DNA from: Anas platyrhynchos
Taxonomy: Eukaryota > Chordata > Aves > Anseriformes > Anatidae
Assembly (NCBI RefSeq): GCF_047663525.1
Contig: NC_092593.1
Span: 28,980,501-29,044,500 of the forward strand
Direction: 5' to 3'
DNA length: 64,000 nucleotides
Under the pieces are notes generated by a model. That model was not told the DNA's origin, made no database searches, and was given only the letters and a program-made list of their open reading frames with translations. Numbering within the stretch: the stretch's first letter is position 1; each line of letters opens with the position of its first letter. Positions 19,601 through 31,428 of this stretch are shown here, piece by piece. The position numbers and the translations under genes are program-made.

Positions 19601-22600
19601 GGCTCAGCCCCCTGGAGAGCACTCGGGAGAGGCCCCATTGTGGGACTGGGGCAATCGCTGGCTCCCTTCTGGCTATTGTGTTATTCCACCAGGCTGAGTC
19701 TGTTCTTGGGAGCAGAGCCCACCCGGGAGACTTCGCGTGGCCCAAGTCTCATCGCCAAAGCCCCACAGAGCTCCCAGGAGCCACCACCTCGCCAAGAGCC
19801 CCCGTGGGGGCTCCGCTCCCAGGAGCTCCCCCATCAGCCTGCCTGTAACGGGGAGCGTTCGTGTAAGACAAAGGCAGGTCTTCAAGAAGAGCAAAGCATC
19901 TGCTGCTTTCCTCCGGAGGGGTGGAAGAAGGGAGAAGAGGACTCGAGGCACAAAAAGCAGACATGCGATGTCAGGAACAAAGCCACGCAAAGATCAAAGC
20001 TCTCCCACAGACTTGCCCTGCATCCACACGGAGCAGCACGTTTCCAGCTGAAACGCCTAGATATTTACTCAGCCGCCAGCCTTTCCACGGAGCCTCTCTG
20101 TCTCGCTTCCTTCTGGCTTACACGCATGAATGGCAGCCCAGGCTAGCAGCATTCTGGCCAGGTGAATCAGCTCCTTGCTTGCAGGCAGCACCCAGTGCCT
20201 TTGCCAGAAGGTCACAGCTCTGAGCCGTGTCCCTTTGAGGATGCAGCACAACACTTTTGGGATGAGCCATCGTGCCTAGCAGACAGCAGGAGCCGAGAGA
20301 AAACCCCACAGAGCCTGGTTTGGGCAGCATACCTGGAGCAGCAGGTCCCCCTCTGGAAACAGCTCCCTGTTGACCTGCAGATGTGTCCGTCTGTTCCATC
20401 CTGGGGCTCGGGGCTGATCCTGCATGCAGTCACCACCACCCGTACCTGCGGCTGCAAGCAAGACGGCAAGAAATCAGTGCAGAAGGGGCAAACAGGGAGC
20501 TTCTCCCTCCTCCTCCTCCTCTTCCTCCTCCCCAATGCTGCTGCTGCGCGGCTGCACCGGGCTTCTTGGTGCACGTGCAGCCAGCTTGGAGGGAGGAGAT
20601 GGGACCAGAGCAGAGCCCCTTTACAAAGCCATCCCCACTCGCCCAACACCTCCTCTAGGATATCCTCTTCCCTGCTTAGTCCCGTCCCTGGGAAGCCTCC
20701 CAGGTCCCCTTTTGCCCAGGAGCAGATCAGAGCATCAGTGGCCGCAGCTCTCCCATCGGAGCAGCCCCAGGACTCGCTGCCGTGACCTCCCCGTGCTGAT
20801 TCACGTGCTGCCTCACGCTTCCTCGCTCCGTGCCTTCTAGGCAACACCCGTGGGTGCAGCCGGCGTGAAACCTCCTGCCCTGCTCACGGGGCCTCACGCA
20901 TGGCGGGACAGGCACAGAACGAGTTGTTCCAGGAACAGCACGGGGGCCTGGTGACATCCCCAGCGTGGCACCTCCTCTGCTGGGGAGGCTCCCCGAAAAA
21001 CCACTTGGCAGCACGAGCCCGAACTCCGCTTCCAAACACAGGCACCTTTTATTTTGCAGACTCAAACACAAGCATGCATAAGGCCTCGGGGAGGGCTCTG
21101 TGGTCTCTCCCTCATACAAAAAAAGTCTGAGGTCAAAGCATTGCCCAGATACGTGCACACAGGGAGCCTGAGTGACAGCCACGAGCCACCCACACAGGCT
21201 CTCGGAAACCAGGTTAAGGATAATTAGCTGGACGTCTTGCACAAGGAGACGCAGAGGAGACGCACCGCCTGTTGCAGTCACGCAGGCTTAATTAGGAAGG
21301 GGAGAGGATGCTCTGAGGCCATGAAGCAGAGCCAGCCTCGGTCTCCACCGCTGACACAGCCAGACCACGGGGTGATGCTCGGAGGTGCTCAGGCAGCTCC
21401 CGCATCTTCTGCCATCCCCATCCTGAGCCCCCTGTCCCTTGAGGGGAGCCCAGCTGTGGTTGCTCCCATAGTAAGTGCCTTCCTGTCCCCAGCAGCTCCT
21501 CTGTGGTCTCTTTAGCCCGTGCCATAAATTTGCCTTTCCCTGTGCTCACGTTTTTGTTTCCACAGGGGGCAGCTGTCCTGTGCAGGTGCTTCCCAAATTA
21601 GCGAGAGGTTGATCAGCCAGGCCAGGGGACGTGAGCCTTCTGGGAAGGGCTGGGAAAGATGAGGTTTGAAGCCAGGTGATGCTCTGCTTGCCCACAGAAA
21701 GGCACGTCCATGGGAGCTTCAATAGGCAGGTGCAAGGCAGCGATGAAGCAGAAGCCCCAGCCAGTCTGTGGGGGACCACAACCCCATTTTGCAAAGGCTT
21801 TCAAAAAATCAACACCCCTACAAATCAGGACAAAAATCAAACCAAGCAAAAAGCCTCCTCTCACGACTGCCAAGTGATCTACAAGGAAAAATATCCGAAG
21901 CCCATCTGTATTATGGGTATGGCTCCAATTTGCACATGATGGAGTGGAATAGTTTCGGAGTGAAGCATTGAGCCTTTTTTTTTTAAACTCTTTTGAAGGG
22001 CTGACTCCTCTCTGAAGCACTGAGCTGGGGAAGGCTGGCAGGGAAATTCAAAAAGAAACCAATCTCTTCCAAAACAGAGCTCCAAAAGGACAGCGAGCAC
22101 TTTGGGAAGATGCACGTGGTCCCCAGCTTGCTCCCCCCATGCACCAGCAGTGTCAGCAGGGAGAGCAGCACAGCGGTGGGCTTGCAACATCCAACGCCCG
22201 CTTCTGCATTTTGTTGTTTCCAGCAAAATTAATTCACGCTAGGGCATGCATGGGGCTCTGCCACCAGAGTAATCCAGGAGCATGGAGTTGGCTCTCCTTA
22301 TTTCCATCATTTTAACACTTGTGGTCAGGTCTTGGTGCTGCAGGGGACTTTGCTGCCCCGCTGGGGATGGCCAGCGGAGCACAAAGCCAGCAGACACACA
22401 GGGCTGGGGCTGCTCTCAGGAACCACAGCGGCCTGGAAACCTCCTGTACGGGAAGCAGCCACCTGGTTTCAGCCGTGTCATGACTGGTGTCTTCCCCTAG
22501 CACCTGAAGCGAAGCATCCCTGTGGCTCTCCCCTCTCCAAAACGATTTCTGAACTTATCCATGCCCCCACTGCCAAGAACCACGAGGGCTGAGAGCAGTC

Positions 22601-25600
22601 CCAAGAGACGCCTGAGTACATCCAGGTAGAGGACTCCAGGCCCATGTACCAACCAGGGGGTTGGAGGCTATTCCCAGCTGCTTTTTGCCTTGGAATGGAA
22701 AAAAAATAATCCTTTTAATCAAAGAGCAGCAAAACCAGCCTGTCTGCAACACAGGTAACCCCATCAGAGGGAGGGAGTGCTCCTGAAACACCTTCTTGAG
22801 CCACGTTATCTTCTGGGGGACTCCACCAGCGCATCCATCTGCCCTCACCAGAAACAGCTTGTGGGATTTCGGCCCCACAAAAGGCAGCCTTCCCCCGAGG
22901 CGTGCTGGCTGCTGGCCCTGCATGCTGCTGATGCATGCTGGTGGCTCAGAGCCCCCCTCTCTCCTGCTGGCTGAAGGTGACAGAGACATCCCTGCTGGAG
23001 CAGAGCCCGCAGTTAAGGGGGTTAAAACAAACCCCAGGACTGCCTGAAAACCATTTAAAACAACGTTTTAAGTTCTTTGCTGTACTTCTTTCCCTTGCAC
23101 ACCCTCCCAAGGCTGTATCTCCTGCAGCTAGGAGCACAGACAGACGCCACCACTGACACCTCTTGTGTTTTTCCTTTTTTCCTTCATTAGACAGTGCCTT
23201 GGGAACTCTTTTTCCAAAACTGAAGTGAGTTTGTCTCCCCTCTGCCTATGCCCTGTGCATGCCCACCAAGAAAAAAAATTGAACATAAGGTAAGTTTTTA
23301 AAGGCTTAAACCAGCAAATCTCAGCAGCCCTGTGAATTTCATAGTACGGGTCTCCAGGAAAATCTTTGCTAATTAATACAAGATAAAAAAAAAAAATAGC
23401 ACGATGCACAACTGATCTGCAGCTACCGGATAAATCCTTGCTGAAGCCATTTGTTGATCACCTGTGTTCTCAAAGCTCTGGGACAAAGGCTACTGGTGTG
23501 TCTTGTCTAAGAAGAGTGGAAGAAACCCAGCTCTGTCCTGAACCCACATGTTAGCCAGCCAGAGTGCTGGAGGAGGCTTCCTGCTGCTGATGTGATCCCC
23601 AAAGACCAGAAGCTTTTCAGTCAAAGCACCAGCTGAGATGTCAGCCAGGATCAATAACGTTTTGAGCATTAATGGATCTGGCAAGAACAGCAGGGAAAGA
23701 AGCTCCTGGTCCCCGAGAACCTGCTGGGTTGGTGATCCTTGCCCTCGAAAGGGGGCTCCTAAGCCCTGCAGTGCGGAGGAAGACCTCAAGCATGAGAAAA
23801 GGAAATAGGAGCGAAGCAATCTAATCCCTTCACCTTTAGCTCATCGCATTTGTGAAAACAAACACTGCAGTGCAACCATGGAAGCCAACACGTCCCTTGC
23901 CTCTGGCACAGTTTCGTCAATGGGAAAGAAAAAGTTATCAGCAGAAGCTCCTGGGGTCAGTTCTGCTCTCAGGGGCTGAGTTGCACCAGTGGGAGATGAC
24001 AGACTTCACCTGTAGCGAATGTTTCTCTTTGAACAGGCTCCAGAGATGCTTGGCAGCATGAAGCCAGGAGCTCCCAGCTCTTCCAGTAACACCACACCAT
24101 GCGCAATTGTGTTCTTCTTGGCCCTGATCCCAAACCCCATCAAATTAGCACCGACCTTTGCCTTGGCTGTTTAACGAGGGCACAGTGCCAAGCAGATCAG
24201 GCTCACGCCATCCAAGTAAAACAGCCTTCCGCAGGCAAACGCCAAACCCACAGATCACAAACCTATGGCAAGAAGTCACCCAGCCTTCTTCCAGGGAGCA
24301 GAGAAATGCCCAGGGGAGCGTTGGCAGCCCCAGAGCCCACGTCAGCCTCTCCAATCTGCTGCTGCAAACGCTCCTGCACGATCCTGCAGGGTTTTGCCCA
24401 GGGAGGGATTTAAGCCGCAAATTTGATTTGCATAATTGTATCGGTTGTTTCAGGTCCAGGAACCCTAGGAAATGAACCCCAGCACAGATCTCCAGCTCTC
24501 TGGAGGTTTTCCAAGCCGCTTGGCACTAAACGAATCCATCCAAGCTTTTGAGAAGGTCTCACTGCTCACAGCAAGCAGAGCTCTCATTGCACCAGGGAGA
24601 GCCCAGAGCACCCAGCAGCACTGCAGAGGCAGAGCCAAGCTTTTCCCCTTGAGCACGCGCTCTCGAGAGGATGGGGATCAGCAAACTCTCCCCAGATTTA
24701 TCCAGGAGACTGTCAGACACTGGTCCAAGTGGCAACCACTGTCCACCAGCAACAATTTGCCGAAGTGTAAGGTCTGGCAACGACATTCATCTATCTTTTA
24801 CAGAATTGGTGAGACCTCTAAGTGACTTTCCCTTCTGATGGTTTAACAGGCTGCTAAGAAGCTGGAACAGGTCAGCTATAGGAAGAAATTAAAGAAAAAC
24901 TGGCCTGCAGGTCTGCTCTGGCATCGCAGCTCCAGAGAGCAGCTCCCAGCTGCAGAGCAGTGTTGGCACCACACTTCTTGAGACCAAACCTGCCCTCACC
25001 AAGGCTCAGGACACACGTCTTCCATACACCAAGCCTGAGATGGTTGGTTTTGTGCAGCCATCACGCTTCTCCTTGGAGATGAGCCCACAGACACATGGAG
25101 CTTTGAGAGCTTTCCTCTCGATGCCTGAAGCTTGTCATTTCCAGCAAGCTACAATTTTTTTCTGGTTTGTCATTAAAGCACAGGCGGAAGGAGGAGAACA
25201 CTTGAAAGCAGAGCAGATTTAAAAGACAATCCAGTGAGTCATTATCCTGCAGTAGCTTCTTCTGTTTTCCAAACAGCCCCATGATCCAGAACCAAGATCA
25301 AATCACACACAAAAAACCAAACAAACAAACAAACAAAAACCTCTTTCAACTTTCGAAAATGAAATCCTTGTGAGCTTCCAGCTGCAATCCTGCTGCCTGC
25401 TTTAATCAGCTGGGATCCCAGGCAGAAGTCAGGGTAGCAGTCACCCTTCCCCAGGTGCGAGCAGGCAGGACTGCCCTGACGTGCTCACCTTGGCTGCTCC
25501 CCTCACTGCGTGCAGCAGCCTCCTCTTCCTCATGCCCCGAGGAAGCTGCTGATGAGCTGAAAGCATCGTTACATGGGAGCGATGCAGGGACATCTGAGCA

Positions 25601-28600
25601 GGAACATGCGAGTTTGGCACCGGGTGAGAAGAAGAAAGCCATGGGGATGCCGGAGCTTTGGGAGACAGTTTCCCAGAGAGTTTTGCTCTTGATTCCTTTT
25701 CTGCCTTGAGTTTGTTGGTAGCAAAGGGCAAGCACCATCAGGACGGGGTACCCCAGCCAAGGCTAAGCACCCTGTCTAGACATGCTCCAGCATGCAGCAA
25801 TACTCACCTCCGGGTCACTGAGCCTTTAACGTGCACCTACCACAAATCTGTTTTGCTTTGTCCACCAGATGAAGCAACCTGACAAAAGTCACAGTGTAAA
25901 CATTTACAGTAGACACACAGATCTGTGCAGCAAACCCAGCTCTAAGTTCAGCACGCAGAGCAGGACCTGGGCTTGTTCCCTCAACGTGAGAGCCATGCTT
26001 GGTCTGAGATACAACCAGTGGGATTGCCAGAAAGTGGTCACTTCTTCCACATGGAGGCCAAACTCCAGGAAAATTTGCCTGGTAAATCAAGCAGGTGTCG
26101 CATGCTCTGCAGGACAGCCTAGCCCCTCTGTCTGAGAGGTACCTGAATCCTTCCACCCCACCACGAAGAAATCAGCCGAAGGCCTGTCACCTCTGCAGGG
26201 TCTTCCTGCCAAACTGGTAAATAACCCCATACTTTGGCTCTGCACAGACGATGTTAACCCTTCACCTAGGAGAAAGAGCAAGTGCCAGGACTAGAAGTGC
26301 TTGGAAAGAGGAGCTCCCGGTCAGTGTGGCACCAATTAAAGCCTGGAGACAAGGCAAGGGGCTCTGGCTGCTGAAGCAAAGGGGCCAGCAAGTGACAGGG
26401 ATGCTCGCCAGGTGACACCACGCTCTCCTGCCGCTGCTGCAGGGGGGAGCTTGCACAAAGTGGAAAGCATCCAGCAGCAAAATAAACCACAGAGTGCAAC
26501 ACAAGGGGGTTTGCTGTCTTCCCCCAAAATGCCTGATGCGATGGGTCAGGCTGCCACGACTCTCAATGACACGGCTTCAGCAGGCAGGGCCAGAACAGAA
26601 GTTGACCTTGATGAATCGTTGGAATGATCTGAAGTCAAACAAGATGAATTTCAAGGCAGATGTGGGCAAAGTAAGGCAGGGGGGGAAAGAAATCAAAGGC
26701 ACAGTGACCAAATGGGAGTAATTGGCCTGGCAGAAGGGGTCTCCAAGACGAGGACGAGTCTCCAGCCGGATGTGAATCCATACAGGGATGGATGGCTTTT
26801 CCAGCGCAGCTCTTGCTCTGGGGATGTGCACCCCTACTGGAGCAGTGTTTGGGGCAGGCATCCCCAGCTTGGGGGCTGAGGGACAGGTCACAGACCTGGC
26901 ATGGGGCAAGAGCTAAGAGAGCCAGGCTTATTCGTTCTGGAGGAAAGAGACACAAGAAGAGCTGTTAAGTGCAGCGCGATGCTGGTGGTTTTCTGCCCTC
27001 CATGCTTTTTGCCTTCACCTCCCCACAGGCAGCACGAACAGGGTCCATCACCCATCCTGTGGAGCAGAAGGCTCTGGAGACAAAACACGTGCCTGTCCCT
27101 GCCCCGTGTGCCCTGTCCCTGCTCCACGTTGTGCACACACGAGGTCATTCCTCCCCCAGCTGCAGGACATTTGAGCAATTCCTTTTGTAACCAGGTTATG
27201 AAAGCAATCCCTGGCAGCCCCTCAGGCTTTATTTGCACCGCAGCCTGCAGGGGCAGGGGCAGGCGGTGATGGTGGCTCACGGGAGCGCAGTGCCTGCACA
27301 GCTGCCTCACCTCCTGCCTGCCGCAGGGCCCTGCCACACCAGTAAGGAGAGCTGACTGGTGCCTTGCCTTGAAGGTCAGCCAAGCAACGTCGTGCCAGCA
27401 CCGTCTTGGACAGAAGGACCCGAAGCATCCCAGAGCTACCAAAACCACCACACCTTGCCATCGTGGCAGTAGGTCGCATGTCAACAAGGACCTACCCAGC
27501 CAGATGGGCACAGACTGAATCCCGTTCCCCAGATTTGTCCTGCAAAAAGCAGGTAAGAGGCATTTGGCGAGGCTTGTTCTCAGTCCAGCAAGGCCTTTGA
27601 GGAGCCCAACAGCATCCAAAACACATCTCATACTACACATCTGGAGGGCTACTGCTGCTGGGGGAGCCTGCAAGCAGGAGGCAGGGAGCTACACACATGG
27701 GGGAGAAATATACCAAAAAGACGCTGGTGCCAAGAGCAAAAGCAAAGAAGCAGCAGTGTCCAGCCTCAGTCGCTTTTCTAGTCTGGTTTTGGCATTTTAT
27801 CAGGGTCTCCACAGTGGCTGGCAAGCAGCTGGGCTTCAGAGGGGCAAATGCAAGGAGATTGGCTTTCCAGGCCTATCAGCTTAACCCAGCAAAAATTGGA
27901 TTGGGGTCTCTGGGTACGAGGCATCATGCTCAGTCTGAGAGAAAAGCTCATTACAGACCTAACAGATCCACCACAGCTGAGCCCAGCTGTGCCAGGGAGG
28001 CAAGCAACAGCAAACCACCAAGATCCCCAGGAAGAAAGGGGAGAGAAACAAGCTAATGAGATGCCAAACTGAACAAGTGCGTTAGTATCAGCTTTGCTTA
28101 ACCTGCCATCCGCAGGGCATTGGGGTGACAAACAGAGCAGCCCCGCGTGGCATCTCCTACCCATGCCAGCTCAGATCTCAGTGGTTTAAAGGATTTTTAG
28201 AAAGCTATTTTCATGCAGATCTCCTCTTTCACCCTCCACGTCCTTCCTGGAGAAGGAGGTGCCCAAGACCCTGCTAGATGGTCTCACTTTCCAAGGAGGT
28301 TTCTTTTCAGAGACCTATAACTGACCGAAGAAGATTAGGTCTGGATGGGCAGCATCCAGAAGTGAAGGGGATTCCTTCCAGAGGAGACACAAAACCCATG
28401 TCACGGCAGCAAAGGATGGTCTGAGGATAGGTGTACCATGGCCATAGCACCTCCCTGCAACCTCCGCCAGCCCCTTCATGTTTCTGGAGATGTGACACTT
28501 TCCTTCCCCGTTTTCCAGGACATTTTCCTGCCAGTACCACAGCTAAAGATGTAACCCTGACACACTAGCATACAAGGGTCGGATATTGTGACTAATAATC

Positions 28601-31428
28601 CTCCTGTCTTCAGGAGATGCCACCTTGCACCCCAAAGCAAACTCCACTTCAGGATGGGATGACTGAAGCACAGCAGGAACCGAGCCCAGGAGCTTTTTCG
28701 CCCTGCTCAACACCTATGCAAGATACTCGCCTGTCAGGTAGCTCTTCACCTTCAGGTACCCCACCACCAGTCGGAGGATGGAGAGTTTATCAAGCCTGGT
28801 GCACACATCTTCGGGGAAGGGCAGCAAGCCGGTCAGCTTGTTCAGCTCCTGGTTGAGCCGGTCCCGGTGCCGCTTGGAGGGGTTGGACTTCACACCCTCA
28901 GGAGGTGGTGGTTTGGGGCTGGAAAAGGGAAAGCAGAGTTTAAGTAAACGGAGCCTGTCTGGCGGGCTCTCCCCAAGCCCAGGGTTGGTGTTACTGCAGC
29001 CACAACAGTAAAACATGAGGTGACCTCTGTAAGGCCTTGCGGCAAGAATGGGAAGTCCAGAGAGGTTTTTATTTCAATTTTTCTCAGCTAGTTTCCTCTA
29101 AATTCTGCTCCCACAATCACATTTATCATCTTAAACAGATAAGGAAGCTTCACAACCAGACCTCTTTTCCTTACTTGGAAGTCAGAGAGAGTGCTTGCAG
29201 CCTGAACCCACTGCTTTACTCATTGACTGATGATACAAAGAGAAGCACGCGTGAAAATCAATGGCAGCACTTGGATGAAGAGATCCTACGCAGGGCAGCT
29301 TAGGGCACAGCACTTAGGGAACAGGATCTTTTTTAGAAAAACATGCTGATTTTGTTTTGTTTTTTATTTTTATTTTTTTTTCTTCCAATCTTCTGATTTC
29401 TGACCCTTTCAGATGGGCATTTTCCACCTAAAGCAACACCCGATGCCTGACGAAGGCTCCAGGAGCAATGCTGAGCCTGCAAGAACAGCTCCTGCCTGCC
29501 AGCAGCTGGCTTGGAGACCCATCTCCACCAGCTGCACTTAGTGCACACACTAGAGCTGAAGCCCCAGCCACAACAGTAAGAGGTTTGTTGATGACTAATG
29601 AGTCTGGGATGTCACCTTGTGTCTTTTGCTTTTTAATGCTGATTTGAATTTTTTAGATTGAAGGAAAGCACTTTAGACTTCACAGGGAACCCTCACCCTA
29701 CCCTGTACTTGGTTAAATTGCATCCCCTAACATGCAACCCATATTGTTTTGATGTAATTTGTGTAACCACAAACTCTCTCCGCAGGCATCCTTGCTTCAT
29801 AAAGCAGCTTCGGGTAACAGGATCTGCCAGTATTTAGGAGCAATTTAAGCTCTCCCCTCTAATACTGCTCTCAAATCCCATCTGGCAGGGCTGCTCACAT
29901 GTGTGACAAGAGAGGAAATGAGTATTAAATGAAATACAGCGAGGTGCCTGTTGAATTTTTATTGTGGAGAGCTACCGATGGCTCTCCTAAGCACGGACAG
30001 AAAATTGCAGCATTTCTCCAGAAAAGCGTAATCATGCTGCTTTGTAAGATAAGCATCAGGAGAGATATACCCTGCTTCTCAGAGGGATTAGGTGCAACTC
30101 ATCACCAAACTTGTCCATACAAGCCATACAAAACACATTGGCACTAGTGCTTTTGTGTACTCCATTAGCCAGTGGCTTAACAAGCACTTTTGAAACCACA
30201 GTCACTCATCAGGGAGGAAAAAATAATATTGTTTTCAATCAGAGAGAGTCGAGGAGGAAAAAAACAAAATCAGAAGTGAATTAATTCTGAGTTTCTTCAG
30301 GCATCCTTTAAGGAAAAGAGCTCTGCACAGTCAGTACCCAAATACAGCCCACAAGTAGCCAGAAAGGGGAAGAAAAGGGAGATGGGTAAGTAGCGCTGCC
30401 TTTATGGGAAGGGGCAAAATGCAGAGGCATAGTGGGGTCTTTTGGGCAGCCTGGCAGTGCTGACAGTGCTTGGGGACACAGACAGCACCGAAGCACTGGA
30501 GGGAATAGCAGGGAGGCTATGGGGTTGCTGGGCTGCTCTTTCGGCAGCCTGCTTACAGAGGCACATGCTGCACCAGGGAGATCTGTCCTTTTGGGTGCTA
30601 GAGTGAAAACGCCTCTGAGTGCTCTTCGGAGACAGGTTTGTTCACTACCATGCAGCTCGTGGGCTCCGGCAAGCCAGCAGGAACACTGCCAGCCCCCATC
30701 GGGCATGCTTAGCGAGGGAAAGGCACGGACACGAGCACAACCACACCATTAGCCACAGGTGAGCACGGCAGCAAACCATGCTTCCCCTGACCACAGGAAC
30801 AGCGGAGCCTGGTCTGGATGTGTCCCTGCATCCTACCAACCTGCTCAGACTCCCTGCCCTTAAGACTGGCTCTTCCCACGCTTCCTCTCTGCTGTCAGAG
30901 CCCCGGGAGTGCTGCGACCTGAGCACAGCGCACCGAGCCCTGGCACACACAGGCACAGCCCCGTGCCTGCTCAAACAGCGAGAAAAGGCACTTGGAAGAG
31001 GTCTGAGCACCTGTCCTGTTGGTGGGACACAGCCTCGTGATACGGCTCGGAGTGGGGCAAAGGCTGCAGCGCTGCCGCTCCGCGTTTTTTCCCCGTCTGC
31101 CCTTTGCTCAGGGACCCAGCAGGAAGCTTCGCGCTTCTGCAACCAGCCAAGCACCGGGGGATAGCAGCGTCAGCCGAGGTTCCTCCAGCTGATACACCGC
31201 CTCCAAATCTAATCCTTTAAAAATCAGCCAAAAGCACCGAGCAAACAGCAAAGAGACCCTCATCAGAACAAAGCCTAGCCCCGGCCCCAGCCCCATCTCC
31301 CCCGGGCTCCCCCCGGAGCAGCCTCACGCCCCCTCCCCAGCTCCCAGCCCCTCCGGGGGCACCTGCCCGAGCCCCCCACGTCCCCACCTCTTGGGCACCG
31401 GCTTCTTCCTCTTCCTCCCGGCGTACAT
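15053..31428 (-). CDS. AHR2: AHR2-type aryl hydrocarbon receptor, complete, ten coding exons
   Basis: Second ligand-activated bHLH-PAS receptor, presumed to pair with ARNT and bind GCGTG elements. Ten exons (41, 188, 119, 90, 79, 125, 194, 110, 142 and 1615 nt) join without a frame break to 900 residues and a stop. Visible: [10 protein letters not shown] start, linker [10 protein letters not shown], basic motif [11 protein letters not shown] (26-36), HLH ending [12 protein letters not shown] from A117, [11 protein letters not shown] ending at L214, PAS-B with T265, H267, F271, P273, F300, V301 and A357, then a 538-residue C-terminal activation region. PKPPPP and YLKVKS are like fish AHR2, and unlike AHR1. 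Intron 2 uses a GC donor. The PAS-A loop and PAS linker are shorter than in AHR1B. Downstream neighbour is AHR1B in the same orientation; NDUFA10 starts divergently 2.4 kb upstream. A hidden C-terminal intron cannot be excluded. Confidence 0.9.
16668..17272 (-). other. AHR2: AHR2 introns 8 and 9
   Basis: Intron 9 (16668-16981, 314 nt) and intron 8 (17124-17272, 149 nt). Nothing further recognised. Confidence 0.85.
16982..17123 (-). CDS. AHR2: AHR2 exon 9 (PAS-B end)
   Basis: 142 nt, acceptor TGCCCCAG, donor GTGAGT, ending phase 2. Encodes [32 protein letters not shown] and [11 protein letters not shown]. Ala357 occupies the position of mouse Ala375, the main dioxin-affinity residue. Confidence 0.95.
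17273..17382 (-). CDS. AHR2: AHR2 exon 8 (PAS-B)
   Basis: 110 nt, acceptor CCCGCAG, donor GTGAGT, ending phase 1. Encodes [20 protein letters not shown], then [17 protein letters not shown] nearer GTGAGA lies 10 nt upstream (after KH), but only the chosen donor keeps the VRMMKTGESG reading frame. Confidence 0.94.
17474..17667 (-). CDS. AHR2: AHR2 exon 7 (PAS linker and PAS-B start)
   Basis: 194 nt, acceptor TGCAAG (unusual A at -3), donor GTATGG, ending phase 2. Encodes [34 protein letters not shown], and TKHKLDFTP at 265-273. Confidence 0.93.
17668..18091 (-). other. AHR2: AHR2 intron 6
   Basis: 424 nt intron dominated by the pentamer array (17951-18025). A small imperfect hairpin of ATATCTG/CAGATA words lies at 17832-17875. 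Confidence 0.85.
17951..18025. repeat. (CATCC)15 microsatellite in AHR2 intron 6
   Basis: Fifteen perfect 5-bp units, GGGAT-type on the AHR2 sense strand, ending 66 nt from the exon 6 donor. It gives spurious MGWDG-repeat open frames. Likely length-polymorphic. Confidence 0.97.
18092..18216 (-). CDS. AHR2: AHR2 exon 6 (PAS-A end)
   Basis: 125 nt, acceptor TTTCCTCAG, donor GTAATG, ending phase 0. Encodes a divergent start ([14 protein letters not shown]), then [16 protein letters not shown] and LLDNSSGFL. The [10 protein letters not shown] motif of AHR1 proteins is missing. Confidence 0.93.
18360..18438 (-). CDS. AHR2: AHR2 exon 5 (PAS-A)
   Basis: 79 nt, acceptor TCGTTCCAG, donor GTGAGT, ending phase 1. 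Encodes [20 protein letters not shown] and RCQLHQ. It stops 45 nt shorter than AHR1B exon 5, removing the HWAL-type continuation found in other AHRs. Alternative longer exons are possible but none fits better in phase. Confidence 0.85.
19021..19110 (-). CDS. AHR2: AHR2 exon 4 (PAS-A start)
   Basis: 90 nt, acceptor GCTTTCAG, donor GTGGGT, phase 0 at both ends. Encodes [20 protein letters not shown] to VQNYLGFHQ. Confidence 0.95.
20333..20451 (-). CDS. AHR2: AHR2 exon 3
   Basis: 119 nt, acceptor TTGCTTGCAG, donor GTATGC, ending phase 0. Divergent linker ending [12 protein letters not shown], which corresponds to EGEFLLQ-type ends in other AHRs. A second in-frame AG lies 6 nt downstream (CAGCCGCAG), so a two-residue splice variant is possible. 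Confidence 0.85.
20452..28730 (-). other. AHR2: AHR2 intron 2 (8.3 kb, GC-AG)
   Basis: Begins GC at 28730-28729 and ends AG at 20453-20452. Contains a TCC-rich tract at 20506-20532 and an AAAC tract at 25316-25340. I recognise no CR1 copy and no conserved exon across this stretch; open frames here are non-coding by appearance. Confidence 0.75.
20506..20532. repeat. (TCC)n low-complexity tract
   Basis: CCTCCTCCTCCTC repeats just upstream of AHR2 exon 3; purine-rich on the sense strand. Confidence 0.8.
28731..28918 (-). CDS. AHR2: AHR2 exon 2 (bHLH), GC splice donor
   Basis: 188 nt, acceptor TTTTCCAG. Encodes [20 protein letters not shown], then [18 protein letters not shown] and the helix ending [13 protein letters not shown]. 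The expected donor site reads CAG then GCGAGT, so the intron begins GC, not GT. The position and phase 1 match AHR1B exon 2 exactly. Confidence 0.93.
28919..31387 (-). other. AHR2: AHR2 intron 1
   Basis: 2.47 kb intron with T-rich low-complexity sequence at 29356-29382 (A-rich on the sense strand). No transposon or additional exon recognised. Confidence 0.75.

Larger units (their letters stand above)
18217..20332 (-). other. AHR2: AHR2 introns 3-5
   Basis: Intron 5 (18217-18359), intron 4 (18439-19020) and intron 3 (19111-20332). No transposon or additional exon recognised. Confidence 0.8.

Noticed and set aside
20383-20847. Plus- and minus-strand open frames around AHR2 exon 3
   Set aside because: Shadows of the exon and of the TCC-rich tract; only the 119-nt exon 3 frame joins in phase with its neighbours.
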